Source: Hahellaceae bacterium (GTDB taxonomy: Bacteria > Pseudomonadota > Gammaproteobacteria > Pseudomonadales > Oleiphilaceae). Taken from it: a stretch of DNA of 64,000 nt. The stretch spans positions 17,125 to 81,124 of the forward strand of contig JADGDV010000014.1 of the NCBI GenBank assembly GCA_016744695.1, given 5' to 3'. This document shows positions 9,815 to 19,278 of this stretch, one piece after another. Positions within the stretch are counted from its first letter, which is position 1, and the number at the start of each line of letters is the position of its first letter. The position numbers and the translations under genes are program-made. Below the pieces are notes generated by a model that had not been told where the DNA came from, ran no database searches, and saw nothing but the letters and a program-made list of their open reading frames with translations.

Positions 9815-10096
9815 GCCTGAACTCTAGTCATAAATGCATAGCTTCTTTGGTTTATTATTTTTATTTTCGTGTGTGACCGTTTGATTAAATGTAGATCAAC
9901 TATTGAACAATTCTATAAGAGGATAGTAATGAATATTCTTTACAAATTAAAGGCTTGTTGACGTTATTTTACATGAATTATAGGAACTACTGTGCAAAAA
10001 ATGAATTAGTAGTCATTATTATTTCTTTTTTATAAAATCGATTCATTATAGAATGCAAGCAAATGTGATAACTATAATAATAGCAGTACCATCTAT

Positions 10097-11458
10097 ATGA
10101 CTAAAGTCGGGTCTACCAAAAAGACACGTATCATTGCTTTTACTAGTGGCAAAGGGGGGGTTGGGAAAACCAGTCTTTCAGTCAATTTAGCCATTGCTTT
10201 ATCCCGAATGGGTTCCAAAGTTTGCTTGTTTGATGCTGATATGGGCATGGCTAACGTTAATATCATTTTGGGCATTACGCCCGCTTATACTTTAGAACAC
10301 CTTTTTACTAACGAAAAAACGATTCAGGATATTGTTTTTCCTGGGCCTGCTGGTCTTGATATTATTCCGGGGGCTTCAGGGTTTTCTAAATGTGTTGATC
10401 TTGATGAAACGCAGCAAGAACGATTAGTTGAAGCCCTTGAGTTTATTGAACCAAAGTATGATTACCTGATTATTGATACCGGCGCAGGAATATCGCCCGC
10501 CGTACTTCATTTTGTAGCAGCAGCACAGATGGCTGCGGTGGTTATTACCCCTGAACCTACATCACTGACTGATGCTTTTTCTTTACTTAAAGTTCTTCAT
10601 CGACGTGGCTATAAACGAAAGCCTCAGGTGATTGTTAATATGGTTCAGAGTGCATCTAAGGCAGATAAAATATATAGACGTTTTGATTCAGCAGTAAAAA
10701 AATATATAGGGGTCGATACTGAATTCCTAGGTTCTGTTTGGATGGATGAGAGTATTCGCTCTTCTATTACGTTGCAGCGACCTGTTGCGATGCTTCCAGA
10801 GTCTGACCCATCATGCAAGCGTTTCTACCGTTTAGCTGATCGCTTAGATAAAGCATTTAATAGCGGTGGTGTGCCGAAAGTCTCTTTTTCGCACTACTGG
10901 AAAAAAATAGCAGAACGATCTAATGCACGGCGTGTTAAAAAAGCTGTTGAGGCTGAGACTAAAGAAACCAATCTGAATGAATTCCAGTCTAAAGGAAGTA
11001 CTGAACCGTTAACGTCGGCACCAGAAGATAGCTGGGTAGACCTTAGAGTTAAGATGAATCAATTTCTTGAGAATGATAATACGACACCTGAGCAAGTGGT
11101 TACATTATTATCCAGTTGTATTGTGACCTACGGTGATCGCCTAGGTGGAGCAGCCACAGATCTGTTGCATGGCCTGCTTCAGGTAATAAAGCCTGCTGAA
11201 TTAGACGAAGATAATAAAGCGTTAATTGCTCAAGATCTTAAAAGACTGGTGTCGGCTCCCTCGAATATACAAGACCTTAAAGAAATACCCTCAGAAGAGC
11301 CTGTGCTTGATGCTAAAAAGCATCGATATGATGAGCGTGAATTTGGCTGTCAGTCTGTGTTAGTAGAAAAAATTCGTCAATCTTCCGGTCAAATATCTTT
11401 GGATCACTTGCTCGAGTCCATTAAATATACTTCCCTGGTTGAACCGACTGGTTCATAA
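10097..11458 (+). CDS. FlhG/MinD-like P-loop ATPase with C-terminal extension
   Basis: A 453-residue ATPase of the ParA/MinD/FlhG group, which usually sets position or number of polar structures. The deviant Walker A GKGGVGKT lies at residues 18-25, followed by FDADMGMANV and the IIDTGAG switch near residue 130, then TPEPTSLTDAF, which is a FlhG-like pattern. The core ends near residue 255; the remaining roughly 190 residues are charged and helical and do not match the usual 270-300 residue length of FlhG. No flagellar genes are nearby, so a role in flagellar number control is not supported by context. The next gene starts 42 bases downstream. No strong ribosome binding site is visible before the ATG. 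Confidence 0.87.
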   Translation: MTKVGSTKKTRIIAFTSGKGGVGKTSLSVNLAIALSRMGSKVCLFDADMGMANVNIILGITPAYTLEHLFTNEKTIQDIVFPGPAGLDIIPGASGFSKCVDLDETQQERLVEALEFIEPKYDYLIIDTGAGISPAVLHFVAAAQMAAVVITPEPTSLTDAFSLLKVLHRRGYKRKPQVIVNMVQSASKADKIYRRFDSAVKKYIGVDTEFLGSVWMDESIRSSITLQRPVAMLPESDPSCKRFYRLADRLDKAFNSGGVPKVSFSHYWKKIAERSNARRVKKAVEAETKETNLNEFQSKGSTEPLTSAPEDSWVDLRVKMNQFLENDNTTPEQVVTLLSSCIVTYGDRLGGAATDLLHGLLQVIKPAELDEDNKALIAQDLKRLVSAPSNIQDLKEIPSEEPVLDAKKHRYDEREFGCQSVLVEKIRQSSGQISLDHLLESIKYTSLVEPTGS

Positions 11459-11500
11459 TAAGGTGGTTTTCAATGATGAATATCTACTTTAAGGATGTAA

Positions 11501-12397
11501 GTGGTGAGAAAGGAATATCTTCAGTTTAAATCGTTGGGTGATGAAATTAAATGTACGCTCTTTTTACCTGATAGCCCCCCTAATAATTCTGCTGTTAGTT
11601 TGATTCCTGCTGTAATTTTTTGTCATGGAGCGATTGATTACAAAGAACATTTTTTTGAGTTTGCCGAATTTCTTGCTGACAATGGTTATGCCGCACTGGC
11701 GATGGATATGCATGGCCATGGGGAAAGTGAAGGTGCTAGATACAATGTAAGAATGAAGCAATGGGTACCCGATATTCTTGCCGGGATTAAATATCTTTCA
11801 ATGCATGAGCTGATTGATAGCGCAAGAATTGGCGCTGTAGGGTTTTCATCGGGTGGAACGGCTATTCTTGAAGCGGCGATTCAGCAAAGTTCAAGTAGTG
11901 AACCGCTTGCGCTTAAGGCTCTGGTAACACTAGATGCCACAGTTAAAACAATTATAAGTCCTGTTGAAACAGTGGTATTCAAAGCGATATCAGGTCTGGG
12001 ACGTGTAAAACGGAAGTTGTTAGGGCACGATATAAAAATACCTCTCTATGATTTAGCGGTTAAGCTACCTGCCTCTTGTAATCCCGAGGTTAATGATGCT
12101 TTTCATAGTGATCCATATTTTGAAAAAGGGTACAAATCTTATCCTCTGCCCGGCGCGGTAGAAAGTTTGATTATTGATACGATTAAAAGAGTTGATAAAA
12201 TCACTATTCCGGTGTGTGTTATTCATGGTGAAGAAGATAGAGTTGATTCGCCTGATACAGCCAGAGAGTTATTTGGGAAACTTAAATCTAAAAAAGAATT
12301 ACATATAATTCCTCAGAGCGGTCATATTGGTCATTTGGATTATCAAAAAAAGAAAATTCAAAACCTAGCTAAGTCTTGGTTTGATTCTTGTCTTTGA
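11501..12397 (+). CDS. Alpha/beta hydrolase, dienelactone-hydrolase-like
   Basis: A 298-residue serine hydrolase, predicted to be cytoplasmic. The nucleophile elbow reads GFSSGG, an acid-bearing HGEEDRVDSP follows near residue 245, and the catalytic His lies in SGHIGH near the C-terminus, giving a complete Ser-Asp-His triad. An HGAIDYKEHF segment near the N-terminus supplies the oxyanion region. The start is GTG, with AAGGA five bases upstream; the next codon is also GTG. It is 42 bases after the FlhG-like ATPase and 220 bases before the fatty acyl-CoA reductase, so it may be expressed with the former. The substrate is unknown; an acyl ester or thioester would fit the neighbourhood, but that is inference. 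Confidence 0.85.
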   Translation: MVRKEYLQFKSLGDEIKCTLFLPDSPPNNSAVSLIPAVIFCHGAIDYKEHFFEFAEFLADNGYAALAMDMHGHGESEGARYNVRMKQWVPDILAGIKYLSMHELIDSARIGAVGFSSGGTAILEAAIQQSSSSEPLALKALVTLDATVKTIISPVETVVFKAISGLGRVKRKLLGHDIKIPLYDLAVKLPASCNPEVNDAFHSDPYFEKGYKSYPLPGAVESLIIDTIKRVDKITIPVCVIHGEEDRVDSPDTARELFGKLKSKKELHIIPQSGHIGHLDYQKKKIQNLAKSWFDSCL

Positions 12398-12616
12398 CTG
12401 GGGGCCTTATTACAGCTCTCCCATTGTTCTACAATCCTTTTTATTTCTGCAAACAAGGTCTTGCCTGAGCTGTGAGCCTGTTCACGTCACCTTAAAGTCT
12501 TTTAAATCTTAGAGCGAAATGAGCCTCTGGTCACTCTTTGATATATGACTATCTGTAAAGATATTTATAACAAACAGCGTTATTAAAATAATAAAACAAG
12601 TAGAGGTAGGTGACTT

Positions 12617-14185
12617 ATGACTAATAAGGCGGCAGTTATCTTGAAAAATATCAGCTCGGCTAAATTATCAGTAACCCATTCGTTAGCAGGAAAAAACATA
12701 CTGGTAACGGGAACGACCGGCTTTGTAGGGAAGGTGGTGGTTGAAAAGCTTTTACGAGATACACCAGATATCGGTGGCATCTACTTATTAATCAGGGGCA
12801 GCAAAAATTACCCTGATGCTAATGATCGATTTGCTCATGAAATTGCGTGTTCCTCAATATTTGATCGACTAAAAGCCAATGGCGAACAGGTCTTTCAGCG
12901 TCTTTGTAGTCAAAAAATTCATTGTATCACTGGCGAGGTTACTGAGTCTCAGTTTGGACTTGAGAGTGAACAATTTGAGTCTTTAGCGAAAAAAGTGGAT
13001 GTGATTGTAAACTCGGCTGCCAGTGTTAACTTTAGAGAAGCCCTTGATCAAGCGTTGTCAATTAATGCACTTTGCCTTTATAACACGGTTGAGTTTTCTA
13101 AATTAGCTGGCCAAATTCCTGTTCTGCAAGTATCAACCTGCTACGTTAATGGCTTTAATAAAGGGGATATGCTTGAAGAAAATGTTAAGCCACAAAATAA
13201 CCTTATCCCCCTTAACGATGATGGCTATTATGAGCTAGATGCATTAGTCGATGACCTTCAAGCTAAAATATCTAAACTGAAGAATGAGTATTCTGGCGGT
13301 ACGCTTGAAAATAAGCTTATTGATCTAGGCATTTCAGAAGCTAACCAGTATGGCTGGAATGATACCTATACGTTTACAAAGTGGATGGGGGAGCAAATTC
13401 TTAGAAAAGAGTTACAAGATGCTCCTTTAACTATCTTACGGCCTGCCATTGTCGAAAGCGCATTAATAGGCCCATCTCCAGGCTGGATAGAAGGTGTGAA
13501 AGTGGCTGATGCTATTCTCATGGCCTACGCAAGAGAAAAGGTTGTGTTCTTTCCTGGGGATCCAAAAGGTATCGTTGATATTATCCCGGTAGATTTAGTC
13601 GCCAACAGTATTATTATCAGTGTAGCCGAACTGCTTAGAAACCAATTTAAAAACACAAACGAACATAAGGTTTATCAGTGCTGTAGTAGTGGGGCTAACC
13701 CTATGAAAATAGGCGATATGATTAAATATACCCAACAAGAAGCCGATATAAATCATCTAAAACATGATCGTTTGTTTTATCGAAAGCCGAAGCGTCCTTT
13801 CATCATGGTGGGCAAGAAGGTCTTTTTAGCGATGATGAGTGCGGTTAAGCTTCCTGTAATGGGAATCAATAAAATTAGTAAATTGTTGGGCGGTGATGCT
13901 CAGGGTGAAATGCTGGAAAATCTTGAAACGGCCATGAAACTATCAACGGTATTTTCTTTTTATACTCAGCCGTCGTATGTTTTTCATAATAAAAAGCTAA
14001 TGAAGCTGCACTCTCAACTCAATGATGCAGACAGGGCTTTGTTTCCAGTAGATGCAATGTTGATTGATTGGGAAGAATATATTAGAAACATTCATATCCC
14101 CGGGCTTAATAAATTCGCTTTAAAAGAAAGAACGCGTCCTGTGAAAAAAGCAGAGCAAGTTCAACGAAGCGTGAAAGCTGCATAA
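12617..14185 (+). CDS. Alcohol-forming fatty acyl-CoA reductase
   Basis: This enzyme reduces fatty acyl-CoA with NADPH to the fatty alcohol, the first committed step of bacterial wax ester formation. Its sequence tracks the roughly 510-residue Marinobacter reductase closely: LVTGTTGFVGKVV near the N-terminus (nucleotide-binding TGTTGFVG at residues 31-38), HCITGEVTES, VIVNSAASVNFRE, VSTCYVNG, then YTFTK with the catalytic Tyr and Lys at about residues 252-256, SPGWIEGVKVADAI, VIPVDLVAN, and a C-terminal sterile-type domain ending LNKFALKER. There are no membrane segments. An AGGTAGGTGA ribosome binding region precedes the ATG. It stands alone with 220 bases upstream and 313 downstream. Assignment to the fatty-alcohol-forming group is strong; chain length preference is unknown. 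Confidence 0.94.
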   Translation: MTNKAAVILKNISSAKLSVTHSLAGKNILVTGTTGFVGKVVVEKLLRDTPDIGGIYLLIRGSKNYPDANDRFAHEIACSSIFDRLKANGEQVFQRLCSQKIHCITGEVTESQFGLESEQFESLAKKVDVIVNSAASVNFREALDQALSINALCLYNTVEFSKLAGQIPVLQVSTCYVNGFNKGDMLEENVKPQNNLIPLNDDGYYELDALVDDLQAKISKLKNEYSGGTLENKLIDLGISEANQYGWNDTYTFTKWMGEQILRKELQDAPLTILRPAIVESALIGPSPGWIEGVKVADAILMAYAREKVVFFPGDPKGIVDIIPVDLVANSIIISVAELLRNQFKNTNEHKVYQCCSSGANPMKIGDMIKYTQQEADINHLKHDRLFYRKPKRPFIMVGKKVFLAMMSAVKLPVMGINKISKLLGGDAQGEMLENLETAMKLSTVFSFYTQPSYVFHNKKLMKLHSQLNDADRALFPVDAMLIDWEEYIRNIHIPGLNKFALKERTRPVKKAEQVQRSVKAA

Positions 14186-14217
14186 TTAATTTTTGTAGAT
14201 TTTTCAAACTATCTTTC

Positions 14218-14234
14218 GGTGCGCACGGCGCACC
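14218..14234. repeat. REP-like palindrome in the far-acs intergenic region
   Basis: A perfect 7-bp inverted repeat, GGTGCGC ACG GCGCACC, followed by CTAC, is much more GC-rich than the surrounding DNA. Its complement resembles short extragenic palindromes that recur in many gammaproteobacterial genomes. It lies 33 bases after the reductase stop and could also act in termination, though no T-tract follows. The rest of 14186-14498 is AT-rich and holds no gene or other motif that I can support. Confidence 0.5.
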
Positions 14235-14498
14235 CTACAACTTGAGACTTAATTCTCAAGCCGCTTCCTATTTCACAAAAACTAATTATACTTCATAAGC
14301 ATAGCAACTGTTTCTCAGGGCCTATAATAATACTAAGAGAAATTATCAGAGCTATTTCTTCTTTCTGTGTGGTTTTTAATATTAGACCTCTTTATACCTT
14401 GGTCTAATTTAAAACTTACACCTTGAAGCGTAAAAAAGAATAAACGAAGAGCTAGAATCTGATATTAACTGTTAACGGAACAACGACGGGAAAAAAAG

Positions 14499-16445
14499 AT
14501 GAGTGAAGCTAAGGTGTATCCAGTTAAAGACACAGCAAAGGCCAGAGCACTGGTTGATGATAAACAATACCAGGTGATGTATAACGAGTCAGTGAATAAC
14601 CCCGATGCCTTTTGGGGTGAGCATGGTAAACGACTAGACTGGATAAAACCTTATTCACAAGTAAAAAATACGTCTTTTGATCATTCTGATGTATCAATTA
14701 AATGGTATGAAGATGGCACACTGAACGCGAGTGTAAACTGTTTAGACCGGCACCTTGAAACAAGAGGTGATCAAACAGCAATTATATTTGAAGGTGATGA
14801 CCCCGCAGACTCTCGACATGTGACGTATCGTGAGCTTCATGAAGAAACCTGTAAATTTGCTAATGTTTTGAAATCCCAAGGGGTTCAAAAGGGCGATATC
14901 GTTACTATTTATATGCCAATGATTGTAGAGACCGCTGTGGCTATGCTGGCATGTGCTCGAATTGGAGCCATGCACTCAGTTGTTTTTGGTGGTTTTTCTC
15001 CAGAAGCGTTAGGCGCTCGTGTTATTGACGGTTCTGCAAAATGGATAGTTACTGCTGATCAAGGTGTGCGTGGTGGACGTGCAATTCCTCTTAAGCGTAA
15101 TGTTGATGAAGCGCTTAAAAATCCTGAAGTAACAACGGTAGAAAAAGTATTCGTTGTTAAGCGAACGGGTGGTGAGGTTAATTGGACTGAAGGTCGAGAT
15201 GTTTGGTATCACGACTTAATAGCTGAGGCTAGCGCTGACTGTCCAGCAGAAGAAATGAATGCTGAAGACCCTCTATTCATGCTTTATACCTCTGGTTCTA
15301 CGGGTAAGCCAAAAGGGGTGTTACATACAACGGGTGGCTACATGGTTTATGCCTCCATGACACATGAGTATGTATTTGATTATCAGGACGGTGACATCTA
15401 CTGGTGTACTGCTGACTTTGGTTGGATTACGGGTCACTCATATATTCTTTATGGACCATTGGCCAATGGTGCCGTAACAGTCTTGTTTGAAGGCGTGCCT
15501 AATTACCCTGACAGCGCTCGGTTTGGTCAGGTCGTTGATAAGCATGATGTAAATGTACTTTATACCGCACCGACGGCTATCCGCGCACTCATGGCTGAGG
15601 GCGATCAATACATGAAACAGAGCACGCGAAAGAGCTTGCGTCTGTTAGGTTCAGTGGGTGAGCCCATTAACCCTGAGGCTTGGGAGTGGTATTACCGAGT
15701 GGTGGGTGATGAGCGTTGCCCTATTGTAGATACTTGGTGGCAAACAGAAACCGGTGGCATATTAATATCACCACTGCCAGGCGCGACAGACCTTAAACCA
15801 GGATCTGCTACACGACCATTCTTTGGTATACAGCCTGCGTTGGTTGATAGTGAAGGCAATATTCTAGACGGTGCCACTGAGGGTAACCTAGTAATATTGG
15901 ATAGCTGGCCAGGTCAAATGAGAACTGTATTTGGTGATCATGAACGATTTATCCAAGCTTATTTCAGTACATACCCGGGTACTTACTGTACCGGTGATGG
16001 TGCACGTCGTGATGAAGATGGCTACTACTGGATTACCGGTAGGGTTGATGACGTACTCAATGTCGCTGGCCACCGAATGGGCACGGCAGAAATTGAGAGT
16101 GCGTTAGTGGCTCACAAAGATGTGGCAGAAGCGGCGGTTGTTGGGTATCCACATGATATAAAAGGGCAGGGCATTTATGTGTATGTTACTGTTAATCATG
16201 ATGCAGAGCCTACAGATGAACTTAAAAAAGAGCTGATTCAATGGGTCAGAAAAGAGATCGGTCCTGTTGCTTCACCTGATGTAATTCAGTGGGCACCCGG
16301 TTTACCTAAAACACGCTCAGGTAAAATTATGCGACGAATATTACGCAAAATTGCAGCGAATGAGCATGAGAGTTTAGGTGATACGTCTACACTGGCGGAT
16401 CCTTCCGTTGTTGATGACTTAATTGATAGCAGGGAAAACGCTTAA
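14499..16445 (+). CDS. acs: Acetyl-CoA synthetase
   Basis: This 648-residue AMP-forming enzyme converts acetate, CoA and ATP to acetyl-CoA in the cytoplasm. The length equals that of typical Acs. Visible motifs are the P-loop-like [13 protein letters not shown] near residue 264, [32 protein letters not shown] with the hinge region after it, [13 protein letters not shown], and the C-terminal [13 protein letters not shown] with the lysine near residue 609 that is reversibly acetylated in this family. The regulator gene starts one base after the stop, so they share a transcript. In Pseudomonas and Vibrio relatives, acs is controlled by the CrbS/CrbR (MxtR/ErdR) system, so autoregulation is plausible. 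Confidence 0.97.
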   Translation: MSEAKVYPVKDTAKARALVDDKQYQVMYNESVNNPDAFWGEHGKRLDWIKPYSQVKNTSFDHSDVSIKWYEDGTLNASVNCLDRHLETRGDQTAIIFEGDDPADSRHVTYRELHEETCKFANVLKSQGVQKGDIVTIYMPMIVETAVAMLACARIGAMHSVVFGGFSPEALGARVIDGSAKWIVTADQGVRGGRAIPLKRNVDEALKNPEVTTVEKVFVVKRTGGEVNWTEGRDVWYHDLIAEASADCPAEEMNAEDPLFMLYTSGSTGKPKGVLHTTGGYMVYASMTHEYVFDYQDGDIYWCTADFGWITGHSYILYGPLANGAVTVLFEGVPNYPDSARFGQVVDKHDVNVLYTAPTAIRALMAEGDQYMKQSTRKSLRLLGSVGEPINPEAWEWYYRVVGDERCPIVDTWWQTETGGILISPLPGATDLKPGSATRPFFGIQPALVDSEGNILDGATEGNLVILDSWPGQMRTVFGDHERFIQAYFSTYPGTYCTGDGARRDEDGYYWITGRVDDVLNVAGHRMGTAEIESALVAHKDVAEAAVVGYPHDIKGQGIYVYVTVNHDAEPTDELKKELIQWVRKEIGPVASPDVIQWAPGLPKTRSGKIMRRILRKIAANEHESLGDTSTLADPSVVDDLIDSRENA

Positions 16446-16446
16446 T

Positions 16447-17103
16447 ATGTCCTATAAGATCATTATTGCGGATGATCACCCTTTGTTCCGTGCAGCCTTA
16501 AAACAGGCTGTAGGACAAGCGGTAGATAACGTGGAAGTTATTGAGGCCGACACTATTGCCGCGCTGCAGCATGCAGTTGAAGCATGCCCAGAAGCAGACT
16601 TGGTGTTGCTTGATCTCAATATGCCCGGAGCCCATGGTTTTTCTGGACTCGTATTTATGCGAGGTCAGTATCCTGGCTTGCCCGTAGTGATGGTTTCAGG
16701 CACTGAAGATATTCAGGTGATTCGAAAGGCAATTGACTATGGCGCGTCGGGCTTTATCCCAAAGTCAGCATCACTGCAGTTAATTGCTGACGCTATTCAA
16801 GCGGTATTGAATGGTGATGTTTGGTTGCCCGCAGGCGTACAGGGGCAAATAGATAGGGCGTCCCCTGAAACCTGTGATTTTTCAGAGAAGTTAGCAACAC
16901 TTACTCCACAGCAGTTCAGAGTATTAGGGATGCTAATGGAAGGTTTGTTGAATAAACAAATTGCTTATGAACTCTCTGTATCAGAAGCAACGATTAAAGC
17001 GCATATTACCGCGGTATTTAGAAAGTTAGGGGTTCGTAATAGAACTCAAGCGGTTATTGCTGTTCAGCAACTTGAGGTTGAGCGTCCTCCTATGCCTGAA
17101 TAA
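16447..17103 (+). CDS. CrbR/ErdR-like LuxR-family response regulator
   Basis: A 218-residue response regulator. The receiver domain (residues 3-120) has acidic residues in IIADDHP and the phospho-acceptor Asp56 in LVLLDLNMPG; the LuxR-type helix-turn-helix is at about 150-205 (LTPQQFRVLGML, then SVSEATIKAHITAVFRKLGV). The sequence matches the CrbR/ErdR/AgmR type that activates acs and ethanol or acetate use in Pseudomonas and Vibrio, and it lies immediately after acs. I chose the ATG at 16447, which gives the standard MSYKIIIADDH start; an upstream in-frame start at 16423 would overlap acs and add eight non-conserved residues. The CrbS-type sensor kinase is not in this window. Confidence 0.88.
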   Translation: MSYKIIIADDHPLFRAALKQAVGQAVDNVEVIEADTIAALQHAVEACPEADLVLLDLNMPGAHGFSGLVFMRGQYPGLPVVMVSGTEDIQVIRKAIDYGASGFIPKSASLQLIADAIQAVLNGDVWLPAGVQGQIDRASPETCDFSEKLATLTPQQFRVLGMLMEGLLNKQIAYELSVSEATIKAHITAVFRKLGVRNRTQAVIAVQQLEVERPPMPE

Positions 17104-17105
17104 GT

Positions 17106-17139
17106 CTTTTATAGGTCAGATAGCTCTGACCTACAAAAG
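17106..17139. terminator. Bidirectional terminator between crbR-like gene and ppiC
   Basis: A 9-bp perfect stem TAGGTCAGA / TCTGACCTA with a four-base loop, flanked by CTTTT on the left and AAAAG on the right, lies between two convergent genes. The flanks give a T-rich tail in either direction, so it can serve both transcripts. Confidence 0.8.
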
Positions 17140-17154
17140 CAATTTCTTTATTGA

Positions 17155-17436
17155 TTACTCAGAACGAGCCGTCACTTCAATTAAGTGATAGCCAAACTGA
17201 GTTTTAACAGGGCCTAGCACTTTATTGAGGTCACCAGAAAAAACGACTTCATCAAACTCTCTAACCATTTGGCCTGGGCCAAATTCACCCAGAGCCCCAC
17301 CTTGTTGACCTGATGGACAGCTTGAGAAATTACGAGCAACTTCAGCAAAATCGGTTCCGCCTTCGATTTTTGCTTTTAAATCATTACATTTTTCTTCGTT
17401 ATCTACCAATATGTGTCTTGCGCTGGCACTTGCCAT
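17155..17436 (-). CDS. ppiC: Parvulin-type peptidyl-prolyl isomerase
   Basis: A 93-residue cytoplasmic single-domain parvulin that catalyses cis-trans isomerisation of peptidyl-prolyl bonds. It has the family pattern ARHILV at the start, GTDFAEVARNFSSCPS in the middle, GGALGEFGPGQMVREFDE, and FGYHLIEV at the end; the two active-site histidines sit in the first and last of these. It lacks a signal peptide or any extra domain, as in E. coli PpiC. An AGGAG ribosome binding site lies six bases before the ATG. It is 24 bases after the CvfB-like gene on the same strand and so may be cotranscribed with it. Confidence 0.95.
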   Translation of the reverse strand: MASASARHILVDNEEKCNDLKAKIEGGTDFAEVARNFSSCPSGQQGGALGEFGPGQMVREFDEVVFSGDLNKVLGPVKTQFGYHLIEVTARSE

Positions 17437-17460
17437 AACTATCTCCTGCTTGAATTCAGA

Positions 17461-18312
17461 TTAATCGTTCTTATCACTTTCTTTAATAAGGGTGATACCG
17501 TCTTTTTCAATAGTTATCTGACGATTTTTATAAAGGGCGCCAATAGCCATTTTGTACGCTTTTTTGCTCGCGCCGAAGGTTTTGTAAATAGCTTCTGGGG
17601 CACTTTTATCTGAGAGAGGCAAATATCCACCTTGTTTTAGCAGTTCGGTCATTACCCTACCGGTTAAGGTGTCTACTTTTTTATAACCTGGTTGTTGTAG
17701 GCTAAGGTCTAATTTTCCATCTTCTCGAATACGTTTGATATAGCCTTTTATCTTCTGGCCATACTCTAATGGCCGATAGACTTCGCTATCGAATAGAACA
17801 CCCCAGTGATCACCGTTAATCAACGCGTTGTAGCCAATATCTGAGTGTTCACAAATGAGTAGGTCAACTTCCAGGCCATTATGGTAACGACCAGGTTCTT
17901 GATCTAGGTACTTATTGATTTTGCTGGTCGCAGCAATTCTGTTTGTTTCATCATCATAGTAGATTGCAACTACATAAGACTGACCTTCAACCATAGTTTG
18001 CTTTTGTTCGCTAAACGGAACAAGCAGGTCTTTAGGTAAGCCCCAGTCAAGGAATGCCCCCACCTGATTAACGGCAACCACTTTTAAACAAGCAAATTCA
18101 CCCACCATTGCTTTTGGTTTTTCTGTCGTGGCGATAATGCGATCTTTGGAATCGAAGTAAATAAAGACCTGTACAAAGTTACCCACACTTTTGCCTTTGG
18201 GAACATACCGGAAAGGCATGAAAATTTGACCTAAATTATCTCCGTCGAGATAGACACCTATATCGGTGTCTTTAACTATTTCTAACTTGTTGAACTGACC
18301 GACTGTTGCCAT
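17461..18312 (-). CDS. CvfB/YitL-like S1-domain RNA-binding protein
   Basis: A 283-residue cytoplasmic protein made of successive S1-like beta-barrel domains followed by a winged-helix region, the layout of CvfB. Evidence is the VYLDGDNLGQIFMP start, a second S1 unit with VVAVNQVGAFLDWGLPKDLLVP, a third with GYNALINGDHWGVLF and GQKIKGYIKRIREDGKLDLSL, and a C-terminal helix segment with AIYKTFGASKKAYKMAIG. In Gram-positive bacteria CvfB affects virulence gene expression; in gammaproteobacteria the role is unclear. An AGGACA stretch precedes the ATG. The ppiC gene follows 24 bases later. Confidence 0.88.
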   Translation of the reverse strand: MATVGQFNKLEIVKDTDIGVYLDGDNLGQIFMPFRYVPKGKSVGNFVQVFIYFDSKDRIIATTEKPKAMVGEFACLKVVAVNQVGAFLDWGLPKDLLVPFSEQKQTMVEGQSYVVAIYYDDETNRIAATSKINKYLDQEPGRYHNGLEVDLLICEHSDIGYNALINGDHWGVLFDSEVYRPLEYGQKIKGYIKRIREDGKLDLSLQQPGYKKVDTLTGRVMTELLKQGGYLPLSDKSAPEAIYKTFGASKKAYKMAIGALYKNRQITIEKDGITLIKESDKND

Positions 18313-18360
18313 TTAGAGTGTCCTGAAAATCGTTATCAAAGATAAATGCTATGTAGTATA

Positions 18361-19278
18361 TCACTGCTTAGACAATAACAGTGTGGCTGTTTTAGAACTT
18401 CCCGGTGAGAGGCTCCAGCTATCATTAAATGCTGCGCCTCGCTCAACGCAAATATAGTCTTCATAATGTTCAATACCTACGTCGTTCATTTGCTCTGCTA
18501 GCTTAGCGCCAGGGTTCCAAACTATCGCAGTTGGACAGTTTTCACCCTTGATGTTTATCGTGGGGGTTCCAATAATAGTTTGTTGTATACCTACATCTTC
18601 GTACACGCTATCAACTTCACCTTTAAAATAAATATCCCCTTGTTGATGCTTAACTGAAAATTTACCTGCTTCATCTCGGTTGGCAGCATCAAGATATTGG
18701 TGTTTGTCTAAACCGGAAACATGGACGTCTTGCAGTTTTTCGACACAAAAGTAGCTATGTAGAGCCCAGCTAAAGGGCATATGTGAATCACTTAAGTTAA
18801 GCGCCGTTAATGACATTTTAATGTGGTCTGACAGCATTATTTTTAGGTCTAGCTGAAAGCGGTGAGGGTAGAGTGGAAGGTCTGATTCAGATGAAGTGAA
18901 TTGAAAGTTTAACTCTACAGAGCCGTTCTTTGATTCAATAATATTAATAAGTGCCCAAGGCTGTGTTCGAACAAAACCATGTTTAGGCTTCTGTGGGTCT
19001 AATGGGTTAACGCCGAACCAGGGCGCACAAACGGGGATGCCTCCTCGGATAGCTTTACCCTCAGAAAATATAGCTTTTGGACTTAGCCAAAGCCATGGAG
19101 CTTCACTTTTTTTACCTTGAAACTTTGGTGTAAATTCAAGTAGCTGAGCACCTTGAGGGGCAATAACCGCATGGAAAAGTGGTGAGTTGACCTCTATAAG
19201 GGGGCATTTTTCTTTAGAGCCGTATAAAGTCTCGCTGTCTGTGGACGAAATATAGTGTGAGTTGTTGATGTTGTTCAT
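18361..19278 (-). CDS. D-hexose-6-phosphate mutarotase (YeaD-like)
   Basis: A 305-residue aldose-1-epimerase-fold protein that interconverts the alpha and beta forms of hexose 6-phosphates in the cytoplasm. Signature segments are APQGAQLLEFTP, the KAIRGGIPVCAPWFG core motif, HGFVRTQPW and ALHSYFCVE, with the catalytic His in the last, and IVWNPGA near the C-terminus. Its ATG overlaps the stop of the MATE gene by four bases (ATGA), so the two are translationally coupled, although no functional link between them is known. The length is normal for the family. Confidence 0.9.
   Translation of the reverse strand: MNNINNSHYISSTDSETLYGSKEKCPLIEVNSPLFHAVIAPQGAQLLEFTPKFQGKKSEAPWLWLSPKAIFSEGKAIRGGIPVCAPWFGVNPLDPQKPKHGFVRTQPWALINIIESKNGSVELNFQFTSSESDLPLYPHRFQLDLKIMLSDHIKMSLTALNLSDSHMPFSWALHSYFCVEKLQDVHVSGLDKHQYLDAANRDEAGKFSVKHQQGDIYFKGEVDSVYEDVGIQQTIIGTPTINIKGENCPTAIVWNPGAKLAEQMNDVGIEHYEDYICVERGAAFNDSWSLSPGSSKTATLLLSKQ

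Noticed and set aside
9929..9961. A ten-codon frame (MNILYKLKAC) with AGAGGA before it
   Set aside because: Too short and without a downstream gene in range; it could be chance in AT-rich DNA.
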